A DNA stretch of 64,000 nucleotides. Source: Candidatus Epilinea brevis (lineage in GTDB: Bacteria > Chloroflexota > Anaerolineae > Epilineales > Epilineaceae). Both the position numbers and the translations under genes were made by a program. The stretch's first letter is position 1. The number at the start of each line of letters is the position of its first letter. Of the stretch, positions 57,746-64,000 are shown one piece after another. Below the pieces are notes generated by a model. It had not been told where the DNA came from. It saw only the letters and a list, made by a program, of their open reading frames with translations, and made no database searches. The stretch covers positions 62,001-126,000 of the forward strand of contig JADJUE010000011.1 of assembly GCA_016710785.1 (NCBI GenBank), written 5' to 3'.

Positions 57746-59626
57746 ATGCCATCTCCCGCCCCGGCGACCTACCGGCACCACCTGCTGCTGCCGCTCGTCA
57801 TCTTCATCCTCGCGCTGGCCCCGCGCGTGGGCGGCCTGGCCCGCGTGGCTACCTGGGACGAGTTGTTCTGGACCCACGCCGCCCTGCGTTTCCACACCGC
57901 CCTGGCCACCGCGCACTGGTCGCGAACCTATGTCATCGGTCAGCCGGGGGTGACGCCGCTGTGGGTGTGGTCGGGGATGATCGCGGCGCGCGGCGTCGCT
58001 GGGGGGCCGGCGGAGCGGGCGCGGCTGGTCGACCTGGGTGATCGGTTGCGGGAGTCGCGGTATCCTGAGGATGACCCGGCCCTGCTACGCGAGGTGGCGG
58101 CCGTCTGGCGCGGCATCCCGTTGGCCCTGGGCACGGCCCTGGCCACCGCGCTGCTGACGGCCCTGCTGGCCGCCGTCCTGGCGCGGCGCTGGGGCACGGC
58201 GACGGCCGGCCTGGCGGCCCTCCGCCTGGCCTGGGACCCGTATGTCCTGGCCCACAGTCGGGTAGTGGCCCTGGACGCCATCCTGATGGGGCTCTGCCTG
58301 CTGGCGGTGGCCTTGGCGGCCGAGGCCAGCCGTGACCCGCGTCGACGGCGGACGCTCCTGGCCGGCGCGGCGGTCGCGGGCCTGGCGATGCTGGCCAAGC
58401 TGCCTGGCGGCGCGGCCTTGGCCTGGGGCGCCTGCCTGGTGGCGCTCGGCGCGGCGCGAGATGCCTGGCGGCCGGGGGCACGCGGTCCGGCGGCGCAGGG
58501 CATCACGGCGCGCAGCGTGACGGCTCTGGGCCGCGGCCTGGCGCGGGGCGCGTTGTGGACTCTGGTGGCTCTGGGCATCTGGGCAGCCGCCTGGCCGGCC
58601 ATGTGGAAGGTGCCGCTGAAGACCCTGGGGAAACTACGGGACACCCTGATCACCTACCAGCAGACGGCCTACGACGGCATGTTCTTCCTGGGCCAGGCAG
58701 GGCAGCCGCCCGGCCCGCTCTTCTACCCGGCAGTCCTCGTCTGGCGCACGCTGCCGCTGACCCTGATCGGCCTGGCGCTGCTGCTGCTCGCCGGGCTGTG
58801 GACCCTGATCCGCAGGACCCTCAACAAGCGCCCTGCCTTGCACGACCCGCAGCCAACCCGCATCCCGTCGGCGGCCCCGTGGCCGACGGCCTTCCTGGGC
58901 TTCGCCCTGTTCTACGGCGCCATCCTCAGCCTGGCCGACAGCAAGTTCGAGCGCTACCTCCTGCCGACCCTGGGCGCAGTGACCGTGGCTGTAGGCCTGG
59001 CGGCGGGCGGTTGGCTGGTCGGGCGGATGGGTAGGACCGCAGGCTCAGGCGACAGCGAGTCCGGGGAAACCGGGACCCTGTCCGGGCGCCTCGACCCCCT
59101 GGTCGCAGTCCGCCGCGGCCGGTCCTGGTCCTGGTTCTGGCCACGGCTGGTCTTCCTGCTCCTGCTCTTGGAGCCCCTGGCGGGGCGCGGCTGGCGGGAC
59201 GGTCTGGCCTGGTACAACCCCTTGGCCGGCGGCTTCGCCACGGCCCAGGGCGTGCTACCGGCGGGCTGGGGCGAGGGGACGGAGCAGGCGGCGGCCTTCC
59301 TGGCCGACCGGCCGGACGCTTCAACGTTGACGGTGGCCACGGACGGCGCGGTCAGCCTGGTGGCGGACTTCCCGGGTCGGCTCGTGAAGGCCCGGGGCGA
59401 GGCCTGCCGCGACGCCGACTACGTGGTGGTCTACATCTTCGACCGCCAACTGGGCACGGCGGCGGCGCGGGCCTACGGCGGAGCCTATGGCCGCGGGGGT
59501 TGGGATGTGGCGGCCGATGCGGGAACCGCCCGCGCGGCGGGCGTCGAAGCCGCGCCGGTATTCGTCGGGCGGGTGCGGGGACAGGATTGGGTGTGGGTGT
59601 ACCAAGGGGGCCGGAGCTGCGAATGA
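57746..59626 (+). CDS. GT39-like integral membrane glycosyltransferase
   Basis: 626 residues, with about 11 membrane helices in the N-terminal two thirds. The first external loop has VATWDELFWTHAALRF (WDE, with the catalytic Asp of PMT/ArnT-type GT-C enzymes) and later LAWDPYVLAHSRVVALDAILMGLCLLAVALA, a conserved helix of this group. KFERYLLP is the RYLLP motif after the last helices. The last about 200 residues form an extracytoplasmic domain. It would use polyprenyl-phosphate-linked sugars. Start is ATG 57746 beside a TATCAT -10 element. It partners functionally with the similar gene at 34540 and the nearby GT4 enzyme. Confidence 0.8.
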   Translation: MPSPAPATYRHHLLLPLVIFILALAPRVGGLARVATWDELFWTHAALRFHTALATAHWSRTYVIGQPGVTPLWVWSGMIAARGVAGGPAERARLVDLGDRLRESRYPEDDPALLREVAAVWRGIPLALGTALATALLTALLAAVLARRWGTATAGLAALRLAWDPYVLAHSRVVALDAILMGLCLLAVALAAEASRDPRRRRTLLAGAAVAGLAMLAKLPGGAALAWGACLVALGAARDAWRPGARGPAAQGITARSVTALGRGLARGALWTLVALGIWAAAWPAMWKVPLKTLGKLRDTLITYQQTAYDGMFFLGQAGQPPGPLFYPAVLVWRTLPLTLIGLALLLLAGLWTLIRRTLNKRPALHDPQPTRIPSAAPWPTAFLGFALFYGAILSLADSKFERYLLPTLGAVTVAVGLAAGGWLVGRMGRTAGSGDSESGETGTLSGRLDPLVAVRRGRSWSWFWPRLVFLLLLLEPLAGRGWRDGLAWYNPLAGGFATAQGVLPAGWGEGTEQAAAFLADRPDASTLTVATDGAVSLVADFPGRLVKARGEACRDADYVVVYIFDRQLGTAAARAYGGAYGRGGWDVAADAGTARAAGVEAAPVFVGRVRGQDWVWVYQGGRSCE

Positions 59627-59662
59627 ACCGAGCGGCCATCGGCTCCTAGGATCCCGAGACCT

Positions 59663-61084
59663 TCAGCCCGGCCGTCTCAACCACCGCAGATACCTCACCG
59701 CCTCCTCCATCAACTGTAGCGGCCCGCCCTCGCGCAGAATCTCCACGGCGCGCGCCGGCAGCTCGCGCAGACCCGTGGGCCGCAGGCGATCGGCGCCCGC
59801 GCCCGGCCGTGGGCGGTCGGGAGCGCGGCGGGGATCGCGCATGAAGTCGACCAGAGGCCGGGCCGCGGCATCCCAGGTCATGCTTGGGCGGACGCGGTCG
59901 AACGCCGGGGCGTAGGCGGCGCGCGGACGGTCCAACATGGTTCTGAGCGCCGCGGCGATAGCCGCCGGATCGTCCGGAGGCACGGTGGCGCCCAGGTCTT
60001 CGCCCGCCACCAAGTCGGCCAGCACATCGCCGCCGGTCACCAGCATGGGCAGGCCGGCCCAGATGCAGTCCAGCAGCCGGGTGCGGTAGGCGAAGCGGGT
60101 CTCGATATGCGGGTGGTGGCAGCTGATCCCCAGATCCGCCTCCAGCAGGTAGGCGGCGCGCTCGGCGTAGGGCACCCAGCCGGGCAGGAAGAAGACGGAG
60201 CGGTCGAGCAGGCCCAGCTCAGCGGCGAGGGTTCGGGCGCGTTCGGCCATGGCCATCTTGGGCGTGAACAGGCTGGGGCTGGCGGAGCCCATGAAGACCA
60301 GGCGCAGGTCCGGCCGCTCGGCCGCCAGAGCGGCCACGGCGCGGATGGGCGAGAGGGGATCGAACCAGTTCCAGATGCCCCCGCCCCATAGCAGCACCTT
60401 GTCCTCCCGGCCGATGCCCGGCACGACGCCGCGTAGGACGGGAGCCCCGACCACGGGGGGATCGGCCGGAAGGCCGAAGGGCAGGACGCCGATCAGGCGC
60501 TCCAGGCCGGGGTCGTCGTCGTAGGTGTCGGGATTCACCCGGCCCAGGGCGGTCAGCATTCCCAGCCAGAAGTCCTGCTGCGCCGCGCTGGCGCAGAGGA
60601 AGAAGTCGCCCCGCTCCAGCTGGGCGCAGAGCGCCGCCAGGTCCGAGGCATGGTGATGCCGTCGCCCGCCAGGCGTGTCGGCGGCGCGCTGCGGCAGGTT
60701 CTCCAGCACGAAGGGGTCGTAGATATCGACGATCAACGGCTTGTCCAAAGCGCCCAGGAAGGGATGATGGGCCAGGCCCATGCCTTGCACGAGGATGGCG
60801 TCCGCCTGTTCCGCCGCGACCCGCAGGCTGTCGGCGCGGCGGTCGAAGGCCATCTCGGTCACGGCGCCCGTGCCCATCACCATTCCGGAGGCGGCCATGC
60901 CCTCGCGGTCGATTCGCGGCGCCGCCAAGGTCACCGGCACGCCGGCCCGGCCGAGGGCCTGCGCCAGCTCCCAGGCGCGGATGCTGGGCCCGGCCATGCG
61001 CGGGCCGATGGCATCGCCGCAGACGAGGAGGAGGCGGGGAGCGTCCGGGGTGGTTGGCGTGTGGGGGGGAGTGGACAGGTTCAT
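59663..61084 (-). CDS. Glycosyltransferase family 4-like enzyme
   Basis: 473 residues of GT-B fold. The N-terminal domain has RLLLVCGDAIGPRMAGPSIRAWELAQALGRAGVPVTLAAPR; the C-terminal domain has DKVLLWGGGIWNWFDPLSPIRAVAALAAERPDLRLVFMGS, LGLLDRSVFFLPGWVPYAERAAYLLEADLGISCHHPHIETRFAYRTRLLDCIWAGLPMLVTGGDVLADLVA with the E(x7)E-like donor region partly conserved. It probably adds a nucleotide-sugar residue to a surface polysaccharide. It ends in a helical Arg-rich tail (LQLMEEAVRYLRWLRR) that may be membrane-associated. On the minus strand TATAAC (61093-61098) lies 9 bp before the start, so its transcript too may be leaderless. Confidence 0.85.
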   Translation of the reverse strand: MNLSTPPHTPTTPDAPRLLLVCGDAIGPRMAGPSIRAWELAQALGRAGVPVTLAAPRIDREGMAASGMVMGTGAVTEMAFDRRADSLRVAAEQADAILVQGMGLAHHPFLGALDKPLIVDIYDPFVLENLPQRAADTPGGRRHHHASDLAALCAQLERGDFFLCASAAQQDFWLGMLTALGRVNPDTYDDDPGLERLIGVLPFGLPADPPVVGAPVLRGVVPGIGREDKVLLWGGGIWNWFDPLSPIRAVAALAAERPDLRLVFMGSASPSLFTPKMAMAERARTLAAELGLLDRSVFFLPGWVPYAERAAYLLEADLGISCHHPHIETRFAYRTRLLDCIWAGLPMLVTGGDVLADLVAGEDLGATVPPDDPAAIAAALRTMLDRPRAAYAPAFDRVRPSMTWDAAARPLVDFMRDPRRAPDRPRPGAGADRLRPTGLRELPARAVEILREGGPLQLMEEAVRYLRWLRRPG

Positions 61085-61168
61085 CGCCCTTCGTTATAAC
61101 ACAGCGCGGTGATGCAGCCGTAGCCGGCTACGCTCGCCGACCTTTTTTCATGCAATAGGGACGCCCTC

Positions 61169-62059
61169 TTGGAAGCTGTCACGCTGGTCGCGAACGCCGG
61201 TTGGGATCGGCGCATCCTGGTCTGCCGCTGCGGGACCCTGGTCGATACCTGGATCGTGGTCACCGAACGCTTCGTGGTCCTGGTCGACACGATGGACGGT
61301 CCGGAGAGCGCGGCGGCGTTGCTGGACCTCGCACGGCCCCATCTGAGCGGGCGGCAGCTGCTGGTGGTCAACACCCATGCCCATTGGGACCATGTCTGGG
61401 GCAACCAGGTCTTCGCCGGCCCGCAGGCGCTGCATCCGGCGCCGATCATCGCCACTCGCGCCTGCGCCGCGCAGTTGGCGAGCGGCGAGGCGGCCACCAC
61501 ATTGGCGGAGATGCAGGGCAAGGATCCCGCCGGTTTCGCCGCGGTGCGCCTGACCCCGCCCACGGTGCTGTTCGACGGGGCGCTGCGGATCGAGGGTGGC
61601 GATCTGACCCTGGAGCTGCTGCCGGCACCGGGCCACGCCGACGATCAGGTGGTGGTCTGGATCCCGGAGATCGCCACCCTGTTGGCGGCGGACGCGGTGG
61701 AGCTGCCCTTCCCCTTCGCCGAGTCGGCGACCGCCCTGCCGGTCATCCGCGCGACGCTGACGACGCTCGCCGCATTGGACGCGGGGACGGCGCTCTACTG
61801 CCATGCCCCGGAGACGGCCGGGCCGGACCTGATCCAGGCCAACCTGGCCTACTTCCAGACCCTCGAAGAGCGCTGCCGTGCGGCCCTGGCCGCGGACGCG
61901 ACGGCCGATCCACCGGCCGACGCCGACGTGGAGGCCTTGGTGGGCTTTCCCTTTGCGGAACTGCGACCCTTGGGGCAGGCCGTCACGCAGCCGGAGTTCT
62001 ACCGGCCCGGCCATCGACAGCACATCCGCTTGATGCTGCGTTGGCTGGCTGGGGGCTGA
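61169..62059 (+). CDS. Metallo-beta-lactamase-fold hydrolase
   Basis: 296 residues; TTG start at 61169 with AGGGA upstream (the nearby ATG at 61150 is followed by a stop at once). Metal motifs: NTHAHWDHVWGNQ (HxHxDH, about 70-82), APGHADDQVVVWIPE (third His, about 155), and a later CHAPE (about 212). This is a glyoxalase-II/lactamase-type hydrolase of unknown substrate. The C-terminal helical segment (about 220-296) contains an acidic linker. Divergent from the GT4 gene; 64 bp after its stop begins higA, with higB debris in between. Confidence 0.8.
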   Translation: MEAVTLVANAGWDRRILVCRCGTLVDTWIVVTERFVVLVDTMDGPESAAALLDLARPHLSGRQLLVVNTHAHWDHVWGNQVFAGPQALHPAPIIATRACAAQLASGEAATTLAEMQGKDPAGFAAVRLTPPTVLFDGALRIEGGDLTLELLPAPGHADDQVVVWIPEIATLLAADAVELPFPFAESATALPVIRATLTTLAALDAGTALYCHAPETAGPDLIQANLAYFQTLEERCRAALAADATADPPADADVEALVGFPFAELRPLGQAVTQPEFYRPGHRQHIRLMLRWLAGG

Positions 62060-62071
62060 GACCGGCGCGCC

Positions 62072-62125
62072 CGTCAGTTCCGGAATGGCGACGCCTATAT
62101 CCTGGATTACGAGGACGATCACTGA
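62072..62125 (+). pseudogene. C-terminal remnant of a HigB/RelE-type toxin
   Basis: The frame RQFRNGDAYILDYEDDH-stop matches the end of HigB-type toxins (ICFRW.DGDAY.VEIVDYH). Its TGA overlaps the higA start as TGATG, the normal higBA arrangement. The upstream 70 residues are missing and the remnant abuts the metallo-beta-lactamase stop, so the deletion removed most of the toxin. Confidence 0.65.
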
Positions 62126-62529
62126 TGACCATGCACAATCCCCCCCATCCGGGCGAGTTCATCAACGAGGTCTACCTGGAGCCCAACGGCATCAGCGGCC
62201 GCGAGTTGGCCGCGACGCTGGGGGTGGCGCCATCCACCCTCAATCGTGTGTTGCGCGGAAGCAACGCGGTCAGCCCCGAAATGGCGCTGCGACTCTCTAT
62301 CGCGCTGGGGCGTTCACCGGAGAGCTGGCTGGCGATGCAGGACCGCTACGATCTCTGGCAAGCCCGGCAGCGGCTCGATCTGCGCCATGTCACGCCCATC
62401 CATCTGACGGCGAGGCGGCACGGGGTCTGCAAGGTTGCTGTCTCAGCTGGTCCGATGCGCCCTGGTCGCAACATGCCGGTGATAGGCATTGCTCCCGCCC
62501 TGCTGGAGCAAGTGCTCGGCGCTGTGTGA
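62125..62529 (+). CDS. higA: HigA-family antitoxin (XRE helix-turn-helix)
   Basis: 134 residues (ATG 62125; 62131 also possible). PHPGEFINEVYLEPNGISGRELAATLGVAPSTLNRVLRGSNAVSPEMALRLSIALGRSPESWLAMQDRYDLWQAR is the complete HigA/VapI helix-turn-helix antitoxin. Typical HigA proteins end near residue 100; here about 35 extra residues follow, perhaps after loss of the original stop. The toxin gene is truncated, so this is an orphan antitoxin. Palindromes just downstream may be its binding sites or belong to a lost gene. Confidence 0.85.
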   Translation: MTMHNPPHPGEFINEVYLEPNGISGRELAATLGVAPSTLNRVLRGSNAVSPEMALRLSIALGRSPESWLAMQDRYDLWQARQRLDLRHVTPIHLTARRHGVCKVAVSAGPMRPGRNMPVIGIAPALLEQVLGAV

Positions 62530-62612
62530 GCAGTTGCTCATGGGGGTAACTCCCAATTGGGAGCTGTGGGCATTCCTGATTGCTGATCGAGGGCAGTCCC
62601 AATTGGGACTGC
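62528..62612. promoter_or_regulatory. Palindrome group sharing a CCCAATTGGG core
   Basis: Three palindromes in 85 bp: GAGCAGTTGCTC (62528-62539, overlapping the higA stop), CTCCCAATTGGGAG (62550-62563) and the perfect 20-mer GCAGTCCCAATTGGGACTGC (62593-62612). The latter two share CCCAATTGGG and are 46 bp apart centre to centre. These are strong candidate binding sites for a dimeric regulator. Confidence 0.65.
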
Positions 62613-62763
62613 AACCCTGCAGCCACTGCAATCCGCGGCGCGAACGCCTGCGATCTATGACCTTGTCTTTGTGCTCATGATGGGTCGCTCATGGGCGGCG
62701 CGCACACCCGCCAGGCCATGAAGCCGCGGCTGGATCGCGGCGCTGTCATGGCAGGGCGACAAT

Positions 62764-62798
62764 CCAGGCGGGGTGGGCATCGTCCCCACCCCGCCTGG
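62764..62798. terminator. 14-bp perfect stem-loop after the cupredoxin gene
   Basis: CCAGGCGGGGTGGG (62764-62777) and CCCACCCCGCCTGG (62785-62798) form a 14-bp perfect stem with a 7-nt loop, 8 bp beyond the stop of the minus-strand cupredoxin gene. There is no long T-tract (GATTG follows on the minus strand), but position and stability fit a terminator, possibly serving higA from the other side too. Confidence 0.7.
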
Positions 62799-62806
62799 GG
62801 CGTCGG

Positions 62807-63724
62807 TTACTTGACGTCGAACTCGGCCATCATCCCCAGTTCGGCATGCACCTTGCCGCTCGCAGCATCGGGGTAGAAACAGAGGAGGGCGTAGCGGCCC
62901 GGGCTGAGGTCGGCCGGGAAGAACTGCGAGGCCCCCGGCGCGATGCCGGCGACGCCGCCCACGGGCATGGCCGGCGGCGGGCCGCTGGCGCCGGGCGCGA
63001 AGGCGGCGGCCACATCACCGGCCGTGGCCCCCTCGTCCAGTTTCATGAGCACGGCCTCGTGAGGCTGCGCACCCTCGTTGGTCACGTCGAAGACATGCGC
63101 GCCGGCGCTCAGCTCGGCGGGCACGTTGAAGGCGAAGTCGGCCAGACCGATGGTCTGGTCCGCCTCGGGCGCCGCAGCCACGGCGGCGTCAGCGGCGGCT
63201 TCGGTCACCTGCAGCGTCCCGACCTGTCCCAGCTTGAAATGCGGCACGCCCTGGGCATCCGGAATATTGCACACCAACACGTAGGTGCCGGCCTGCAGGT
63301 CCACGAAGGCCGAGGCCTGCATGGACGGCACGGCCGCGACAGGCCCGCCGGCCGGCACCAGCCATTCGGGCATGGGATCGGTCTCGGTGGCGGTCTCAGC
63401 GTAGGCGGTGTAGTCCTGGTAGGTCTTGCCGCCGGTCAGCTGCATCATGGCCACCTGGTGCATCTGGGTGCCCTTGTTCATCATGGTCAGCTTGGTGAGG
63501 CCTGCCGGCACCTCGGATGGACCACTGTAGCCGAAGTCGCTGGCGTCGATCACCACTTCGGGAGCCTCGGCCGGCGGAGCCTCGGCGACGGGGGCGTCGG
63601 TGGGGGCGAGGTCGGCGGCGGCCGTCGGCTCGGCCGGCACGGAGCCATAGCCGCAAGCCGTGGCGAAGGCCGCCACCAGGAACAGGGCCGCAATCAGCGG
63701 CAGATGGATGCGACGGATGATCAT
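62807..63724 (-). CDS. Two-domain cupredoxin-like lipoprotein
   Basis: 305 residues starting MIIRRIHLPLIAALFLVAAFATACGYG (lipobox ATAC, Cys24), preceded by GAGGAG. A Pro/Ala linker leads to cupredoxin-like domain 1 (about 55-175): MHQVAMM gives a His, YVLVCNIPDAQGVPHFKLG gives Cys and His. Domain 2 (about 190-305): PHEAVLMKL gives His, YALLCFYPDAASGKVHAELGMMAEF gives Cys, His and Met, the full type-1 copper ligand set (H, C, H, M). Domain 1 lacks an evident Met. It is likely a surface copper electron carrier or sequesterer. A perfect stem-loop follows the gene. Confidence 0.75.
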   Translation of the reverse strand: MIIRRIHLPLIAALFLVAAFATACGYGSVPAEPTAAADLAPTDAPVAEAPPAEAPEVVIDASDFGYSGPSEVPAGLTKLTMMNKGTQMHQVAMMQLTGGKTYQDYTAYAETATETDPMPEWLVPAGGPVAAVPSMQASAFVDLQAGTYVLVCNIPDAQGVPHFKLGQVGTLQVTEAAADAAVAAAPEADQTIGLADFAFNVPAELSAGAHVFDVTNEGAQPHEAVLMKLDEGATAGDVAAAFAPGASGPPPAMPVGGVAGIAPGASQFFPADLSPGRYALLCFYPDAASGKVHAELGMMAEFDVK

Positions 63725-63976
63725 GGGTTTCTCTCCTCTACCTGTGTCTGGCTCGCGATGCGCACATTGCGCGGTGCGAGCGCTTCACGTGGGACAAAGG
63801 AATACCGCGACTGGCGGAATCCGTCAACGTGGCGCCCTGGTGGGTGGCGCAAGGTGGGTGGCGGGCAGGGTCTGGTATCATGGATCCTGGAACTCGGCTT
63901 GTGCCACCGAGGTCCTGGACAGGCTGAGCGACAGAGCCAACCACCACCTGATCCGAACAGCGAAGGGACCCTGTCG

Positions 63977-64000
63977 ATGAAACGAGCGATCACCGAGCAC
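63977..64000 (+). CDS. Start of a gene cut by the window end
   Basis: ATG 63977, 9 nt after AAGGGA, reads MKRAITEH and runs off the window. A TATCAT -10-like element lies at 63876. Too short to identify. Confidence 0.4.

Noticed and set aside
57628..58041. A GTG-started ORF with an excellent Shine-Dalgarno before the GT39 gene
   Set aside because: The product lacks coding character beyond the first residues and overlaps the real GT39 frame; at most a short leader peptide.

Overview
The window is a very GC-rich (about 70%) bacterial chromosome segment of tightly packed short operons. No rRNA, tRNA, CRISPR array or intact transposon is visible. The gene set (membrane DUF2339, DUF92 and DUF998 proteins, Uma2 nuclease, TPM-domain protein with coiled coils, PD40 and LVIVD propellers, DtxR-FeoA fusion, lipoproteins, many secreted proteins with Thr/Pro/Ala linkers ending in a short LxLPxxxR-like tail) suggests Chloroflexota, possibly an Anaerolineae-related lineage. 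That assignment is inference; no marker gene here settles it. At least six genes are split by a single missing C or G in GC-rich sequence, which looks like draft-assembly indel error more than biology.

Layout. 0-9.2 kb: FmdB zinc ribbon; secreted Asp-box protein; frameshifted membrane PD40 protein coupled to a P-type cation ATPase and a LolA/RseB-like lipoprotein. 9.3-16.5 kb: AAA/DUF4143 ATPase under a promoter overlaid by 23-bp-spaced repeats; a redox operon (PepSY-like protein, small membrane protein, ApbE flavin transferase, ferric-reductase-like membrane protein) divergent from an OmpR/EnvZ-type two-component system; a decayed VapBC pair and a DUF4143 remnant. 16.5-24 kb: HU-like protein with a 22-bp tandem repeat upstream, VOC protein (frameshifted), nucleotidyltransferase, BrkB-type membrane protein, channel-like protein coupled to an enoyl-CoA hydratase homologue, von Willebrand A protein. 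24-29.2 kb: methyltransferase, large secreted protein and YifB/ComM ATPase, with several frame problems.

29.4-43.2 kb: TPM-domain protein coupled to a GT9 glycosyltransferase; PD40 lipoprotein; GT39-like glycosyltransferase (frameshifted); exonuclease VII (xseA, xseB); secreted beta-helix protein (frameshifted); DUF2339 protein. 43.2-52 kb: Uma2 nuclease, LVIVD protein, DUF998 protein, PqqB-like hydrolase, and an iron-uptake operon made of a membrane-anchored DtxR-FeoA fusion, a stand-alone FeoB GTPase and a stand-alone FeoB permease behind a DtxR-like operator. 52-64 kb: carB, DUF92 protein, trmB, GT39 and GT4 glycosyltransferases, metallo-beta-lactamase, higA with a higB remnant beside a group of palindromes, a two-domain cupredoxin lipoprotein, and the first codons of a further gene.

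How it fits together: central metabolism (carB, trmB, xseAB, yifB) is interleaved with envelope functions: surface glycan synthesis, exported propeller and beta-helix proteins, metal handling (Feo, cupredoxin, P-type ATPase) and extracytoplasmic flavin redox chemistry. Recognisable promoters follow TTGnnn-N16-18-TAnnnT. Several lie so close to the start codon that the mRNA would be leaderless.
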